Below, one piece after another: positions 16,485 to 24,853 of a DNA stretch of 64,000 nt. Each line of letters starts with the position of its first letter. Position 1 is the first letter of the stretch. The notes beneath the pieces are model-generated. The model was not told the origin of the DNA, searched no databases, and worked only from the letters and a program-made list of their open reading frames with translations. The position numbers and the translations under genes were made by a program. The stretch is from the NCBI RefSeq assembly GCF_041200145.1, contig NZ_CP165734.1, forward strand, positions 4,588,001 through 4,652,000. Reading direction: 5' to 3'. The DNA is from Bradyrhizobium sp. LLZ17. GTDB taxonomy: Bacteria > Pseudomonadota > Alphaproteobacteria > Rhizobiales > Xanthobacteraceae.

Positions 16485-17673
16485 AGAGGTAGGCCTCCCA
16501 CTCATTCAAGAGCGCGCGGCGCTTCTCGAGAAGATCGCCACGACGATAAGCTGCCTCGGTCTTGTTCTTGATCGTATGCGCCAAACACATTTCGATCACT
16601 TCGTGCTTGGCGTCGATCTCCTCGTTGGCCCAATCGGTGAAGCTGGATCGAAAGCCATGAGGTACGTAATCCGGCGCGATCTTCCGCATCAGTTCCAGCA
16701 TCGTCATATTCGAGATGTGGGTGCCGGGCTTTTGGCCCATGAACAAGAAGGGGCTTCCCTTCTCGCGGGGGATGGTGCGCACAATCTGCTGGGCCCGCTG
16801 GCAGAGCGGTACGACATGCTCTTTGCCACCCTTCATCCGCACGCCGGGGATGGTCCAGGTGTGCGCATTTCGGAGATCAAGCTCGTTATCTCGCATCCCG
16901 ATCAGCGATCCAGTCCGGGCTACAGTCAAGATCAGCAACTCGAGGGCGCGCGGTGCAATGCCATCCCGCTTGACGAGGTCGCTCATAAAGGCCGGCAAGT
17001 CATCATAAGGCATCGCCGGATGATGCCGCTGCGCCTTTTTCTTACTCGGCAGAAGATGGTCGAGGTGATTTTTCCAAATGGCCGGATTGTCGCCAGAGCG
17101 CAGCTTGGCCGCTTTGGCGGCATGGAGGATCTTCTCAATCCGCCCGCGCACGCGATCAGCGGTCTCAAGCTTGGCCGCCCAGATCGGCTTGAGCACGCGG
17201 AGCACATCGGCAGTCTCGATTTCGGCCACGTTCATCTTGCCAATAATGGGATAGGCGTACGCCTTCAGCGTCGAAGTCCACTGCTTGCGGTGTATGTCAT
17301 TGCGCCAAGAGGGCGAATGCGTCGCGACGTATTCAGCCGCGAATGCTTCAAAGCTCTGAGATAGGGCGGCGTCGACGACCGCTGCACGGCGCTCGGCGTC
17401 CTTCTCTGCAATCGGATCGATACCATCGGCCACTTTTTCGCGGGCAGCTTTCGCGCGCTTGCGTGCCTGCGCGAGAGACACGTGCTCGTAAGAGCCGAGG
17501 CCCATCTGCCGTACCTTGCCCTTCCAAGAGTATTGAAAGAGCCATGCGCGGGTAACGCCGCCTGTCTTTCTGGCCGTCACCTGCAAGTAGAGCCCGCCCC
17601 CATCGGCATATCGGCCGGGCTTCCGGTATTCGGGCTTTCGGGTGATCGCGACGGAGCTGAGCTTTTCGAGCAT
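16471..17673 (-). CDS. P4-type tyrosine integrase
   Basis: 400-residue site-specific recombinase. N-terminal DUF4102 arm-binding domain ('KPGRYADGGGLYLQVTARKT', 'GLGSYEHVSLAQARKRAKAA'), core-binding region, then catalytic domain with Arg in 'LTVARTGSLIGMRDNELDL', 'PHGFRSSFTDWANEEI' (H-x-x-R), 'CLAHTIKNKTEAAYRRGD' (His and nucleophilic Tyr). P4-type integrases insert islands at tRNA 3' ends. Its start (ATG 17673) lies 129 bases from the 3' end of tRNA-Ser(CGA), the classical arrangement. The open frame extends upstream through the tRNA, but homology begins at 'MLEKLSSVAITRK'. It appears intact, so the island may once have been mobile. Confidence 0.92.
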   Translation of the reverse strand: MLEKLSSVAITRKPEYRKPGRYADGGGLYLQVTARKTGGVTRAWLFQYSWKGKVRQMGLGSYEHVSLAQARKRAKAAREKVADGIDPIAEKDAERRAAVVDAALSQSFEAFAAEYVATHSPSWRNDIHRKQWTSTLKAYAYPIIGKMNVAEIETADVLRVLKPIWAAKLETADRVRGRIEKILHAAKAAKLRSGDNPAIWKNHLDHLLPSKKKAQRHHPAMPYDDLPAFMSDLVKRDGIAPRALELLILTVARTGSLIGMRDNELDLRNAHTWTIPGVRMKGGKEHVVPLCQRAQQIVRTIPREKGSPFLFMGQKPGTHISNMTMLELMRKIAPDYVPHGFRSSFTDWANEEIDAKHEVIEMCLAHTIKNKTEAAYRRGDLLEKRRALLNEWEAYLYGAG

Positions 17674-17801
17674 GCCAAAGCTTATCGCCCGCGACACCCG
17701 CGCCCCACCGCGAAGACCCAATATGCTTAATTGGTAGCGGAAGGGGTACGTTGACTTGATGGCGCCAAAAAGCCCGAAAATTCCTGCCTTTTGAGATCGC
17801 C

Positions 17802-17891
17802 TGGCGGAGAGGGAGGGATTCGAACCCCCGATAGGCTTGCACCTATGCCGCATTTCGAGTGCGGTGCATTCAACCACTCTGCCACCTCTCC
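17802..17891 (-). tRNA. tRNA-Ser (anticodon CGA)
   Basis: Minus-strand cloverleaf of 90 bases. Acceptor stem GGAGAGG (17891-17885) pairs with CCTCTCC, followed by discriminator G and encoded CCA ending at 17802. The anticodon loop is CT-CGA-AA, so it reads UCG serine codons; the long variable arm fits a serine tRNA, and the T-arm 'GGTTCGAATCC' is standard. The island integrase lies directly beyond its 3' end. The intact 3' end with CCA shows that the element regenerated the tRNA on insertion. Confidence 0.95.
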
Positions 17892-17934
17892 TGAAGGCGC
17901 CAAGTCAGGAGCAGGGCCCCCGGTGGTTGGGGCG

Positions 17935-17963
17935 TTAATAGGCGAGGATGGCGGGTCAGACAA
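17935..17963 (-). promoter_or_regulatory. Sigma-70-like promoter for tRNA-Ser
   Basis: On the minus strand TTGTCT (17963-17958) and TATTAA (17940-17935) are separated by 17 bases, ending about 44 bases upstream of the mature tRNA 5' end. This is a good housekeeping-promoter match. Confidence 0.6.
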
Positions 17964-18417
17964 GGCGCGCGAGAGGAAAATCGGGCCGGTTTTCTACCCC
18001 GGAGCCCGCGATGTCGCGGTGGCGACCTGAACGATTGCGGATTTGGGCGGTGGTTTGCGCGGATTGGGCGCGAACCGGCCGTCGATGACGGAGTGCGGAC
18101 GGCGAGGCGGCGCATGGGATCCCGAATCACGCGGCGAGCGGAAGGCGGGATGGGACCGCCAGACGCGGTAAACACTGGCGGTCCCGTGCCGCTCATTAAA
18201 ATACTGGCCAGGAAGGGCGGCTTCGCTGGTCAGGTGAGGCGACGGTTCCACCATAGGCTGTGTTCCGTGCACCGCAACGCAATCCGGTTCTTAACCTAAC
18301 CAAGCAAGGTTAAGCTGGGGCGTTGCGTTCGGGATTGCCGAGGGGAATGTCCCCGAGGGTGAGAGCCCTCACCCGCCGCGCGCGGGACGATGCTTTGCAT
18401 CGCCCGGGGCGCGTCGG

Positions 18418-18439
18418 CCTCTCCCGCAGGCGGGAGAGG
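18418..18439. repeat. Hairpin repeat CCTCTCCCGC/GCGGGAGAGG (second copy)
   Basis: Same 10-bp inverted core as at 7391-7412, here with AG as loop, embedded in a longer GC-rich intergenic block. Shows that this is a dispersed repeat family rather than a unique terminator. Confidence 0.6.
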
Positions 18440-18528
18440 CGGGGCAAGCCCCGCGGGCGGTGGATATAAGCTGACGGCGTTCCTGTCGTTCTTGCCGGTC
18501 GTTCTTGCCTCGCTGATCGTCTTGCGGG

Positions 18529-19665
18529 CTAGTCGTTTTTACTCTTTTTCTTGGCTGTGTCCTTGCCGTTCTCCGCGGCATCCCGATCCTTGCCGTTGCC
18601 GCCATCCTTGCGGCGGTTGGTGAAGCGGGCATTGCCAAGGCCGGTGCCGATGGTGAGCACGCCCCAGCGCTCGATGTCCTGCATGAACGGCACCTCGGAG
18701 AGGCCCTGAACCACGCCGTCATTGTGCATCAGGATCGCGGTGTCGTGCGCGCCGATCTGCGGAATGCCGTCGATCAAACTCGCCGGGAGGTTGAACTTGC
18801 TGCTTTCCCAATTGCCCGGCAGGTTCTGCGCGCCCTTCTCGATGGAGCCGTCCTCGTCGATGACGCCGGGACAGGCGATGCCGATGAAGGGCGCCAGCTT
18901 GAAGCCCTCGTTTTCGGCCTCCGTGATCAGCCCTTTCAGCATCTTGACCAGCCGCTTCACCGCGCCCTCGCGCGTCGGCTCATCGTCGGCATGACGCCAC
19001 AATTCGGACTTCCACACCGCGGCCTTGGACAGATCCTCGGCCTTCTTCCATCGCGTCTCGACCACGCCGCAGCGGATATTGGTGCCGCCGATATCGACCG
19101 CGAGAATGCTGTCATAGGCCTCGAAAATCCAGGACGGCGCCAGATGCAGCGCGCCGATCAGGCCGGCCTCGTCCGGATGGGCGCGGATCGGCATCATGTC
19201 GATTTTGAAGTCCTCGGATTTCAGAATGATCTCGGTGCGCGCGATGGCGAGCTCGCCGAGCCGGGAGTCGCGGAAACCGCCGCCGACCACGATGCGCTCG
19301 GTCTTGGCCCAGGCCTTGGACTTGAGGAAACGCCGCGTGACATAGGCGAGCTCCTGGGCGAACTCCTCGATCGCACTGTGCACCACCGCGGAGGCTTCGG
19401 TGTCGTCGCCGACCAGGATGGCGTCCAGCGTCTTCTTGCTGATCGCCTCGGTCGGCTCCTTGCCGAACGGGTCCTCGCCGGATTTGCGCAGCGGCTTGCG
19501 CCAGCGCTCGAGAATCTCGCGGAACGCGCCCTTGCTGGCGCGGTCGCCGAGAAAACCGTCCTCGTCCTTCATCTCGATGTTGAAGCTGTCGATCTCCACC
19601 GACGGCAGCCGCATCGCACCGTGGGTGGCGATGCCCGTCGTCTTGACCAGTTCGTCCGTTGCCAT
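18529..19665 (-). CDS. ROK-family sugar kinase, circularly permuted motif order
   Basis: 378 residues. All core ROK kinase motifs are visible but in an unusual order. Residues about 85-176 look like the normal C-terminal end of a ROK protein: helix 'TEASAVVHSAIEEFAQELA', 'ERIVVGGGFRDSRLGELA' (adenosine/GGG 128-130), 'DEAGLIGALHLA' (167-176). Then comes what is usually the N-terminus: 'ILAVDIGGTNIRCGVVE' (phosphate-1, 191-196), 'IACPGVIDEDG' (264-273), 'MHNDGVVQGLSEV' (Asp316 as catalytic base candidate) and 'GVLTIGTGLGNARF' (phosphate-2, 338-344). The zinc-binding CxCGxxGC motif is absent. The tail (about 350-378) is Lys/Asp-rich and probably disordered. Predicted to phosphorylate a sugar or amino sugar with ATP; the substrate is unknown. 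It stands alone. Confidence 0.8.
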   Translation of the reverse strand: MATDELVKTTGIATHGAMRLPSVEIDSFNIEMKDEDGFLGDRASKGAFREILERWRKPLRKSGEDPFGKEPTEAISKKTLDAILVGDDTEASAVVHSAIEEFAQELAYVTRRFLKSKAWAKTERIVVGGGFRDSRLGELAIARTEIILKSEDFKIDMMPIRAHPDEAGLIGALHLAPSWIFEAYDSILAVDIGGTNIRCGVVETRWKKAEDLSKAAVWKSELWRHADDEPTREGAVKRLVKMLKGLITEAENEGFKLAPFIGIACPGVIDEDGSIEKGAQNLPGNWESSKFNLPASLIDGIPQIGAHDTAILMHNDGVVQGLSEVPFMQDIERWGVLTIGTGLGNARFTNRRKDGGNGKDRDAAENGKDTAKKKSKND

Positions 19666-19998
19666 GGAAAGCCCTGCCCGCGTGCGAATTCACGGGGACA
19701 ACGGCGCGGGAACCGGTTTGGTTGCAGCTTGGTCTGAGAAACGGTCTGGGAGCCGGAAGGCGGCCCAAATCCTTCAATTCCGGGCCTTTTCAGGCGGTTT
19801 TCCTTGACTCTCGAGGGCTTGCGGCTATAAGTCCGACAACCGGCGCGGGGCGTTTCTCGCGCCGCTTGTTTTTGCGTGGGTTTTCAAAGGGATAAGCCCC
19901 GCCCGCACAAAACTCGGATAAACCCATAGCGACTGACAAAAAGCCGGCCCCGACGCTATCAGTCGCGAGGCCGGGATTGAACACGAAGGAAAACAACG
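19666..19998. other. Upstream region of rplU
   Basis: 333 bases between the divergent ROK kinase and rplU genes. It contains a strong promoter for rplU at 19804-19831 and a leader of about 160 bases in which no specific ribosomal-protein binding structure could be proven. Confidence 0.5.
19804..19831 (+). promoter_or_regulatory. Sigma-70-like promoter for rplU-rpmA
   Basis: TTGACT (19804-19809), 16-base spacer, TATAAG (19826-19831): close to the consensus for the housekeeping sigma factor. It leaves an untranslated leader of about 160 bases before rplU. Confidence 0.7.
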
Positions 19999-20388
19999 AT
20001 GTTCGCAGTCATCAAAACCGGCGGCCGGCAGTACCGCGTCGTTCCGGATGATGTCCTGGAAGTTGGCAAGATCGAAGGCGAAGTCGGCACGATCGTGCAG
20101 CTGAATGAAGTTCTGGTGGTCGGCGGCGACACGCCGATCCTGGGCCTGCCCACGGTGGCCGGTGCGTCCGTCGCGGTCGAGGTGCTCGACCACAAGCGCG
20201 GACCGAAGGTCATCGCGTTCAAGAAGCGCCGCCGCAAGAATTCGCGCCGCAAGCGCGGCTATCGCGACGAGATCACGGTGCTGCGCATCAGCGAGATCCT
20301 GACCGACGGCGCCAAGCCGACCAAGGGCCCGCGCCCGAAGCGGGAAAAGGTCGTCAAGGAAGAACAGACGGAAGAAGCCGCCGCATAA
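19999..20388 (+). CDS. rplU: 50S ribosomal protein L21
   Basis: 129 residues beginning '[20 protein letters not shown]', the L21 N-terminal signature, and containing '[18 protein letters not shown]', the basic 23S rRNA-binding loop. L21 binds 23S rRNA together with L20 in the large subunit. The usual length is about 103; the extra C-terminal ~26 residues ('[20 protein letters not shown]') form a charged tail that is common in alphaproteobacteria. It is the first gene of the rplU-rpmA pair, and a consensus promoter lies upstream. The ribosome binding site AAGGAA is placed properly before the ATG. Confidence 0.97.
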   Translation: MFAVIKTGGRQYRVVPDDVLEVGKIEGEVGTIVQLNEVLVVGGDTPILGLPTVAGASVAVEVLDHKRGPKVIAFKKRRRKNSRRKRGYRDEITVLRISEILTDGAKPTKGPRPKREKVVKEEQTEEAAA

Positions 20389-20485
20389 ATTGATCACGCC
20401 AATTCACGAATTGATGCGTGAGAAATTGTGAAATGATTCCGTCAAGGAATTGATCTAGACATACGCAAGGTTTCGGAGACGAGCT

Positions 20486-20754
20486 ATGGCTCATAAAAAA
20501 GCAGGCGGTTCATCGCGCAACGGTCGCGATTCAAGGGCAAGCGCCTTGGCATCAAGGCATTCGGCGGGGAAGTTGTGATTCCCGGCAACATCATCGCGCG
20601 TCAGCGCGGCACCACCTGGCATCCCGGCCTTAATGTCGGCATGGGCACGGACCACACCTTGTTCGCCAAGATCGAGGGTCGCGTCACGTTCCAGGCCAAA
20701 GCCAATGGCCGTACCTTCGTATCGGTGCTCCCGCTCGCAGAGGCGGCTGAATAG
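20486..20754 (+). pseudogene. rpmA: 50S ribosomal protein L27, with apparent 1-base deletion
   Basis: The frame starts as L27 ('[16 protein letters not shown]') and the later part also reads as L27 in a different frame ('[20 protein letters not shown]', '[20 protein letters not shown]', '[11 protein letters not shown]', ending with stop at 20752-20754). The length 269 is not a multiple of three. The two parts join if one A is restored in the run at 20533-20534 (TCAAGGG where TCAAAGGG is expected, near codon 16). L27 sits at the peptidyl transferase centre and is needed for normal growth, and no second copy is in the window, so a sequencing or assembly error is the likeliest explanation; a real lesion cannot be excluded. 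GGAG precedes the ATG. Confidence 0.9.
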
Positions 20755-20830
20755 ACGGTGGATCAAATTGGAGTCCGCCGGGTCCTACCAAACCGGCGGA
20801 GTCCAGGAGATCGCAAGATCGAAGGCTCCA

Positions 20831-20858
20831 GGGGAGGCGGGAAACCGGCCTCCCCTTT
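20831..20858 (+). terminator. Terminator after rpmA
   Basis: Inverted repeat GGGGAGGCGG-GAAA-CCGGCCTCCCC (one bulged base) followed by TTTCGTTT. A Rho-independent terminator for the rplU-rpmA transcript. Confidence 0.7.
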
Positions 20859-20887
20859 CGTTTGACCAATGCTTGCTTGAATTGGTG

Positions 20888-21499
20888 ATGTTGACGGAGC
20901 CGGACATGTTGCAGGATTTTTCGGGCGCGACCTTGCGGGAGGCGAGGCCTGGTGTCGTCGCCACCGAGCGGCTGACCTTGCGTCGGCCGACCCTCGCCGA
21001 TGTGAGGGCCATCGCTCATCTCGCCAACGACCGCCGGATCGCGGAGAACACCCGCCGCCTGCCGCATCCCTATTCGCAGGACGACGCCGTCGCTTTCATC
21101 CGCGCCACCGCCGAGCTCGGCAGCGAGACCGTGTTCCTGATCGAGCACGACACCACGCCGATCGGCATGGTCGGGATCGACTGCGCGAAGCCCGACAATG
21201 CCGAGCTCGGCTACTGGCTCGGCGTCGAGCATTGGGGCCGGGGCTTTGCCACCGAAGCCGCGCGCGGCGCGATCGACTTCTTCTTCGAGGAGTTCGAGGA
21301 CGATCATCTCTATGCGGGAGCGCGCGTCACCAACCCGGCCTCGCGCAACGTGCTGGAGAAGTGCGGCTTCCAGTGGAGCGGCGTGCAGCTGCACCGTTTC
21401 CTGGCGCTGGGCTCGTCGACCCCGGTAGATTGCTTTCGTCTCTCGCGCGGCGTGTGGGCGTCGCTGAAGAGCTGGAGCAGCGCGCGACGGGTGAGGTAG
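20888..21499 (+). CDS. GNAT family N-acetyltransferase (RimJ/RimL-like)
   Basis: About 203 residues. The fold is recognisable by 'TERLTLRRPTLADVRAIAHL' at the N-terminus, 'ELGYWLGVEHWGRGFATEAA' (acetyl-CoA pyrophosphate loop region, typical R/Q-G-x-G/A) and 'TNPASRNVLEKCGFQWSGV' (final helix), the order of the RimJ/RimL-type GNAT group. It transfers acetyl from acetyl-CoA to an amine, often a protein N-terminus or small molecule; the acceptor is unknown. ATG 20888 is preferred; ATG 20906 is an alternative. It follows the rpmA terminator, so it is probably transcribed separately. Confidence 0.85.
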   Translation: MLTEPDMLQDFSGATLREARPGVVATERLTLRRPTLADVRAIAHLANDRRIAENTRRLPHPYSQDDAVAFIRATAELGSETVFLIEHDTTPIGMVGIDCAKPDNAELGYWLGVEHWGRGFATEAARGAIDFFFEEFEDDHLYAGARVTNPASRNVLEKCGFQWSGVQLHRFLALGSSTPVDCFRLSRGVWASLKSWSSARRVR

Positions 21500-21528
21500 G
21501 GGGCGCACGTAGCGCCTCATTCTCCGGT

Positions 21529-21668
21529 GTCGTCCCGGCGAAGGCCGGGACCCATAGCCACGACTGCTCGTGAGGCGAAGGCTCCCACTCCGAGTCTTCG
21601 TCAAACGACTCCCTGTGGGTATGGGTCCCGGATCTACGCTCCGCTTCGCTGCGCTTGTCCGGGACGAC
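21529..21668. repeat. Palindromic repeat, GTCGTCCCGG family (copy 1)
   Basis: Begins GTCGTCCCGGCGAAGGCCGG and ends GTCCGGGACGAC, so the outer arms are inverse complements. Similar elements lie at 23337-23468 and 24633-24754. A dispersed palindromic intergenic element. Confidence 0.75.
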
Positions 21669-21677
21669 GGCGGAATA

Positions 21678-22592
21678 TCACGCCGGCGGATTGACCTGCT
21701 CGTCGCCGCGTCCCAGATCGCGCTCGCGCAAGTAAATGTAGAAGCCGGCTCCGATGATGATGGCGGCGCCGACGAGGGTGGCGAGCTGCGGCACGTCGCC
21801 GAACACGACGAAGCCGAAGATCACGGCCCAGACGATCATCGAATATTGATACGGCACCACCACGCTGGCGGCTGCGAGCTTCAGCGAGCGGTTGACGCAG
21901 AGCAGCGCCGTCACCGAGATGAATCCGGCGAGCGCGAAGATCACGAGGCTGCCGCGGCTCGGCGGCACCCAGTGATATGCCGACAGCACCGCGCCGAGCA
22001 GGAAGGTGCCGACGAATTGCGAGGACGCCATCACGATGTCGGGCGTCTTGCGCAGGCTGCGTGTGATCAGCATCAAGGTTGCAAACGACAGGCTGCCGCC
22101 GAGCGCGATCAGCGCCGGCAGGCTGACCGTCTGTGCCGACGGGCGTAGCGCGATCAGCACGCCGCAGAAGCCGATCAGGATCGCGGTCCAGCGCCGCCAG
22201 CCGACCTTCTCGCGCAGGAAGATCGCCGACATCGCGGTGACGAAGATGGGGCCGGCGAGATAATAGGTGATGACGTCGGCGAGCGGCAGATAGACGGTGG
22301 CGAGAAAGAAGGCGGCCACTTCCAGCGTCGACAGCGCGACCCGAAACAGCTGCAGCCATGGCCGCTCCAGCTGCAGGAATTCACGGCGCTGACGCCAGAC
22401 CAGCGGCGACAGCAGCAGCAACGCCGCGCAGGCGCGCAGGAACAGCAGCTGCCCGACCGAATAGGTCCCGACCAGGAATTTGCCCATGGCATCGCCGAAC
22501 GAGAACATCAAGATCGACAGCAGCATCAGCGCGATGCCGGCCAGCCGCGCCGAGCGTTCGTCATAGGCGGAGAGTTTTTTGAAGAGGGGCAT
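21678..22592 (-). CDS. DMT-family (EamA) transporter
   Basis: 304 residues with about ten hydrophobic segments in two related halves: 'LAGIALMLLSILMFSFGDAM' begins the first EamA repeat and 'LIALGGSLSFATLMLITRSL' the second. Drug/metabolite transporters of this type export amino acids, nucleosides or other metabolites across the inner membrane; the substrate cannot be read from sequence. ATG 22592 gives the expected short N-terminus ('MPLFKKLSAYDERSARLAGI'). An in-frame extension into upstream repeat sequence is not credible. It faces the MaoC gene upstream and is isolated from its neighbours by palindromic repeats on both sides. Confidence 0.88.
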   Translation of the reverse strand: MPLFKKLSAYDERSARLAGIALMLLSILMFSFGDAMGKFLVGTYSVGQLLFLRACAALLLLSPLVWRQRREFLQLERPWLQLFRVALSTLEVAAFFLATVYLPLADVITYYLAGPIFVTAMSAIFLREKVGWRRWTAILIGFCGVLIALRPSAQTVSLPALIALGGSLSFATLMLITRSLRKTPDIVMASSQFVGTFLLGAVLSAYHWVPPSRGSLVIFALAGFISVTALLCVNRSLKLAAASVVVPYQYSMIVWAVIFGFVVFGDVPQLATLVGAAIIIGAGFYIYLRERDLGRGDEQVNPPA

Positions 22593-22613
22593 TGCTGTCG
22601 TTCGTAAAAACCC

Positions 22614-22698
22614 GTCATTGCGAGCGAAGCGAAGCAATCCAGTCTGTCTCCGCGGAAACGGGCTGGATTGCTTCGTCGCGAGGGCTCCTCGCAATGAC
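22614..22698. repeat. Palindromic repeat, GTCATTGCGAGC family
   Basis: Arms GTCATTGCGAG and CTCGCAATGAC are inverse complements, with internal GAAGCAATCCAG / CTGGATTGCTTC. A dispersed foldback element between divergent genes. Confidence 0.75.
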
Positions 22699-22855
22699 GG
22701 TGGAGGGAGCATCGGGAACCGGCGACCAAGCTGGCGTCTGGCTGTTGTAACGACGTGGATGCACCGGACAACCCCACACTGAGCGAATTGAAAGGATTGT
22801 CGCACTGTTCACGCCGCGGTAGCGATAGGCGTCACGCTGCGAGAGAGCGCCCGAG

Positions 22856-23335
22856 ATGACCGAGTTCGACCCGACGCTGCACCGCATGATCCCGACGCAA
22901 CGCTGGTTTGAGGATTTCGTCATCGGCGAGCGCTTCGTGCTGCCGAGCCGGACCCAGACCTCGGCGGTGTTCACCGCATTCCAGACCGCGAGCGGCGACA
23001 CCCATCCGGTGCACTATGACGTCGAATATTGCCGCGGCCGCGGCATGCCGCATCTGCTCGCGCATGGTTTCCAGACGCTGATCCACACCGCACCGGGCGC
23101 CGGCCTGTTTCCGTTCATGGTCGAGGACTCCCTGGTCGGCTTCCTCGAGCAATCGAGCAAGTTCCTCAAACCGGTCTTTGCCGATGACACCATTTACCCC
23201 GCACTCGAGGTCACCGAGCTCGTGCCGGGCCGCACCACGGGCCTGGTGACGCTGACAAGCACCGTCTACAACCAGGGCAAGGAGCTGGTGCTGGAGGGGA
23301 CGCAGAAATTCCTGATCCGCCGCCGGCCGCTCTGA
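22856..23335 (+). CDS. MaoC-like hot-dog dehydratase/hydratase
   Basis: 159 residues with the hot-dog fold signature of (R)-specific enoyl-CoA hydratases: 'FEDFVIGERFVLPSRTQTSA' near the N-terminus, then the catalytic hydratase-2 motif region 'TASGDTHPVHYDVEYCRGRG' (Asp and His of the D-x-x-x-x-H motif, with 'NPxH' replaced by 'HPVH'). Such enzymes hydrate enoyl-CoA thioesters in fatty-acid, PHA or side-chain metabolism in the cytoplasm. The substrate is unknown; no beta-oxidation gene is adjacent. Start ATG 22856 gives the family N-terminus. The gene is followed by a palindromic repeat and then obgE. Confidence 0.85.
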   Translation: MTEFDPTLHRMIPTQRWFEDFVIGERFVLPSRTQTSAVFTAFQTASGDTHPVHYDVEYCRGRGMPHLLAHGFQTLIHTAPGAGLFPFMVEDSLVGFLEQSSKFLKPVFADDTIYPALEVTELVPGRTTGLVTLTSTVYNQGKELVLEGTQKFLIRRRPL

Positions 23336-23336
23336 C

Positions 23337-23468
23337 GTCGTCCCGGCGAAGGCCGGGACCCATAACCACCGGCGCATGTTGGGTCACAAGATAGCAATTG
23401 CCTGTCTTCGCCAAATCCCTTCCTGTGGTTATGGGTCCCGGATCTGCGCTTCGCTTGTCCGGGACGAC
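23337..23468. repeat. Palindromic repeat, GTCGTCCCGG family (copy 2)
   Basis: Starts GTCGTCCCGGCGAAGGCCGG and ends GTCCGGGACGAC, matching the element at 21529. It lies directly against the stop codon of the MaoC gene. Confidence 0.75.
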
Positions 23469-23540
23469 GCGTAGGGGGCCGCCGGCCGGAAGGTTAAGCA
23501 CCGGGCAAGAATCGCCGAAATTCGGCCCGTTTACGGGTAA

Positions 23541-24623
<1,083 letters not shown>

Positions 24624-24632
24624 ACTCTCGCC

Positions 24633-24754
24633 GTCGTCCCGGCGAAGGCGGGGACCCATACTCCTCACAAGAAGTTATGGCGCGAGATGGCAATGACCAA
24701 TCTTCGCCAAATCGCATTCGGTGGTTATGGGTCCCGGCCTTCGCCGGGACGACG
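24633..24754. repeat. Palindromic repeat, GTCGTCCCGG family (copy 3)
   Basis: GTCGTCCCGGCGAAGGCGGG at the left and CCGGCCTTCGCCGGGACGAC at the right form inverse-complementary ends. Lies between obgE and the sulfatase gene. Confidence 0.75.
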
Positions 24755-24853
24755 TGGAGTATGCAGCGGCAGGCTGGCGTATTCCTCGGGGAGCGGTTGT
24801 CACCGGCGTTCCAATAGCGCAGCATAAAAATCAAGAAACGACAGGGATGACAC

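Larger units (their letters stand above)
17892..18528. other. Intergenic region between tRNA-Ser and ROK gene
   Basis: About 640 bases without a convincing gene. It holds the tRNA promoter and, at 18357-18455, a GC-rich repeat block containing the hairpin found also at 7391. No other signal is seen. Confidence 0.5.
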
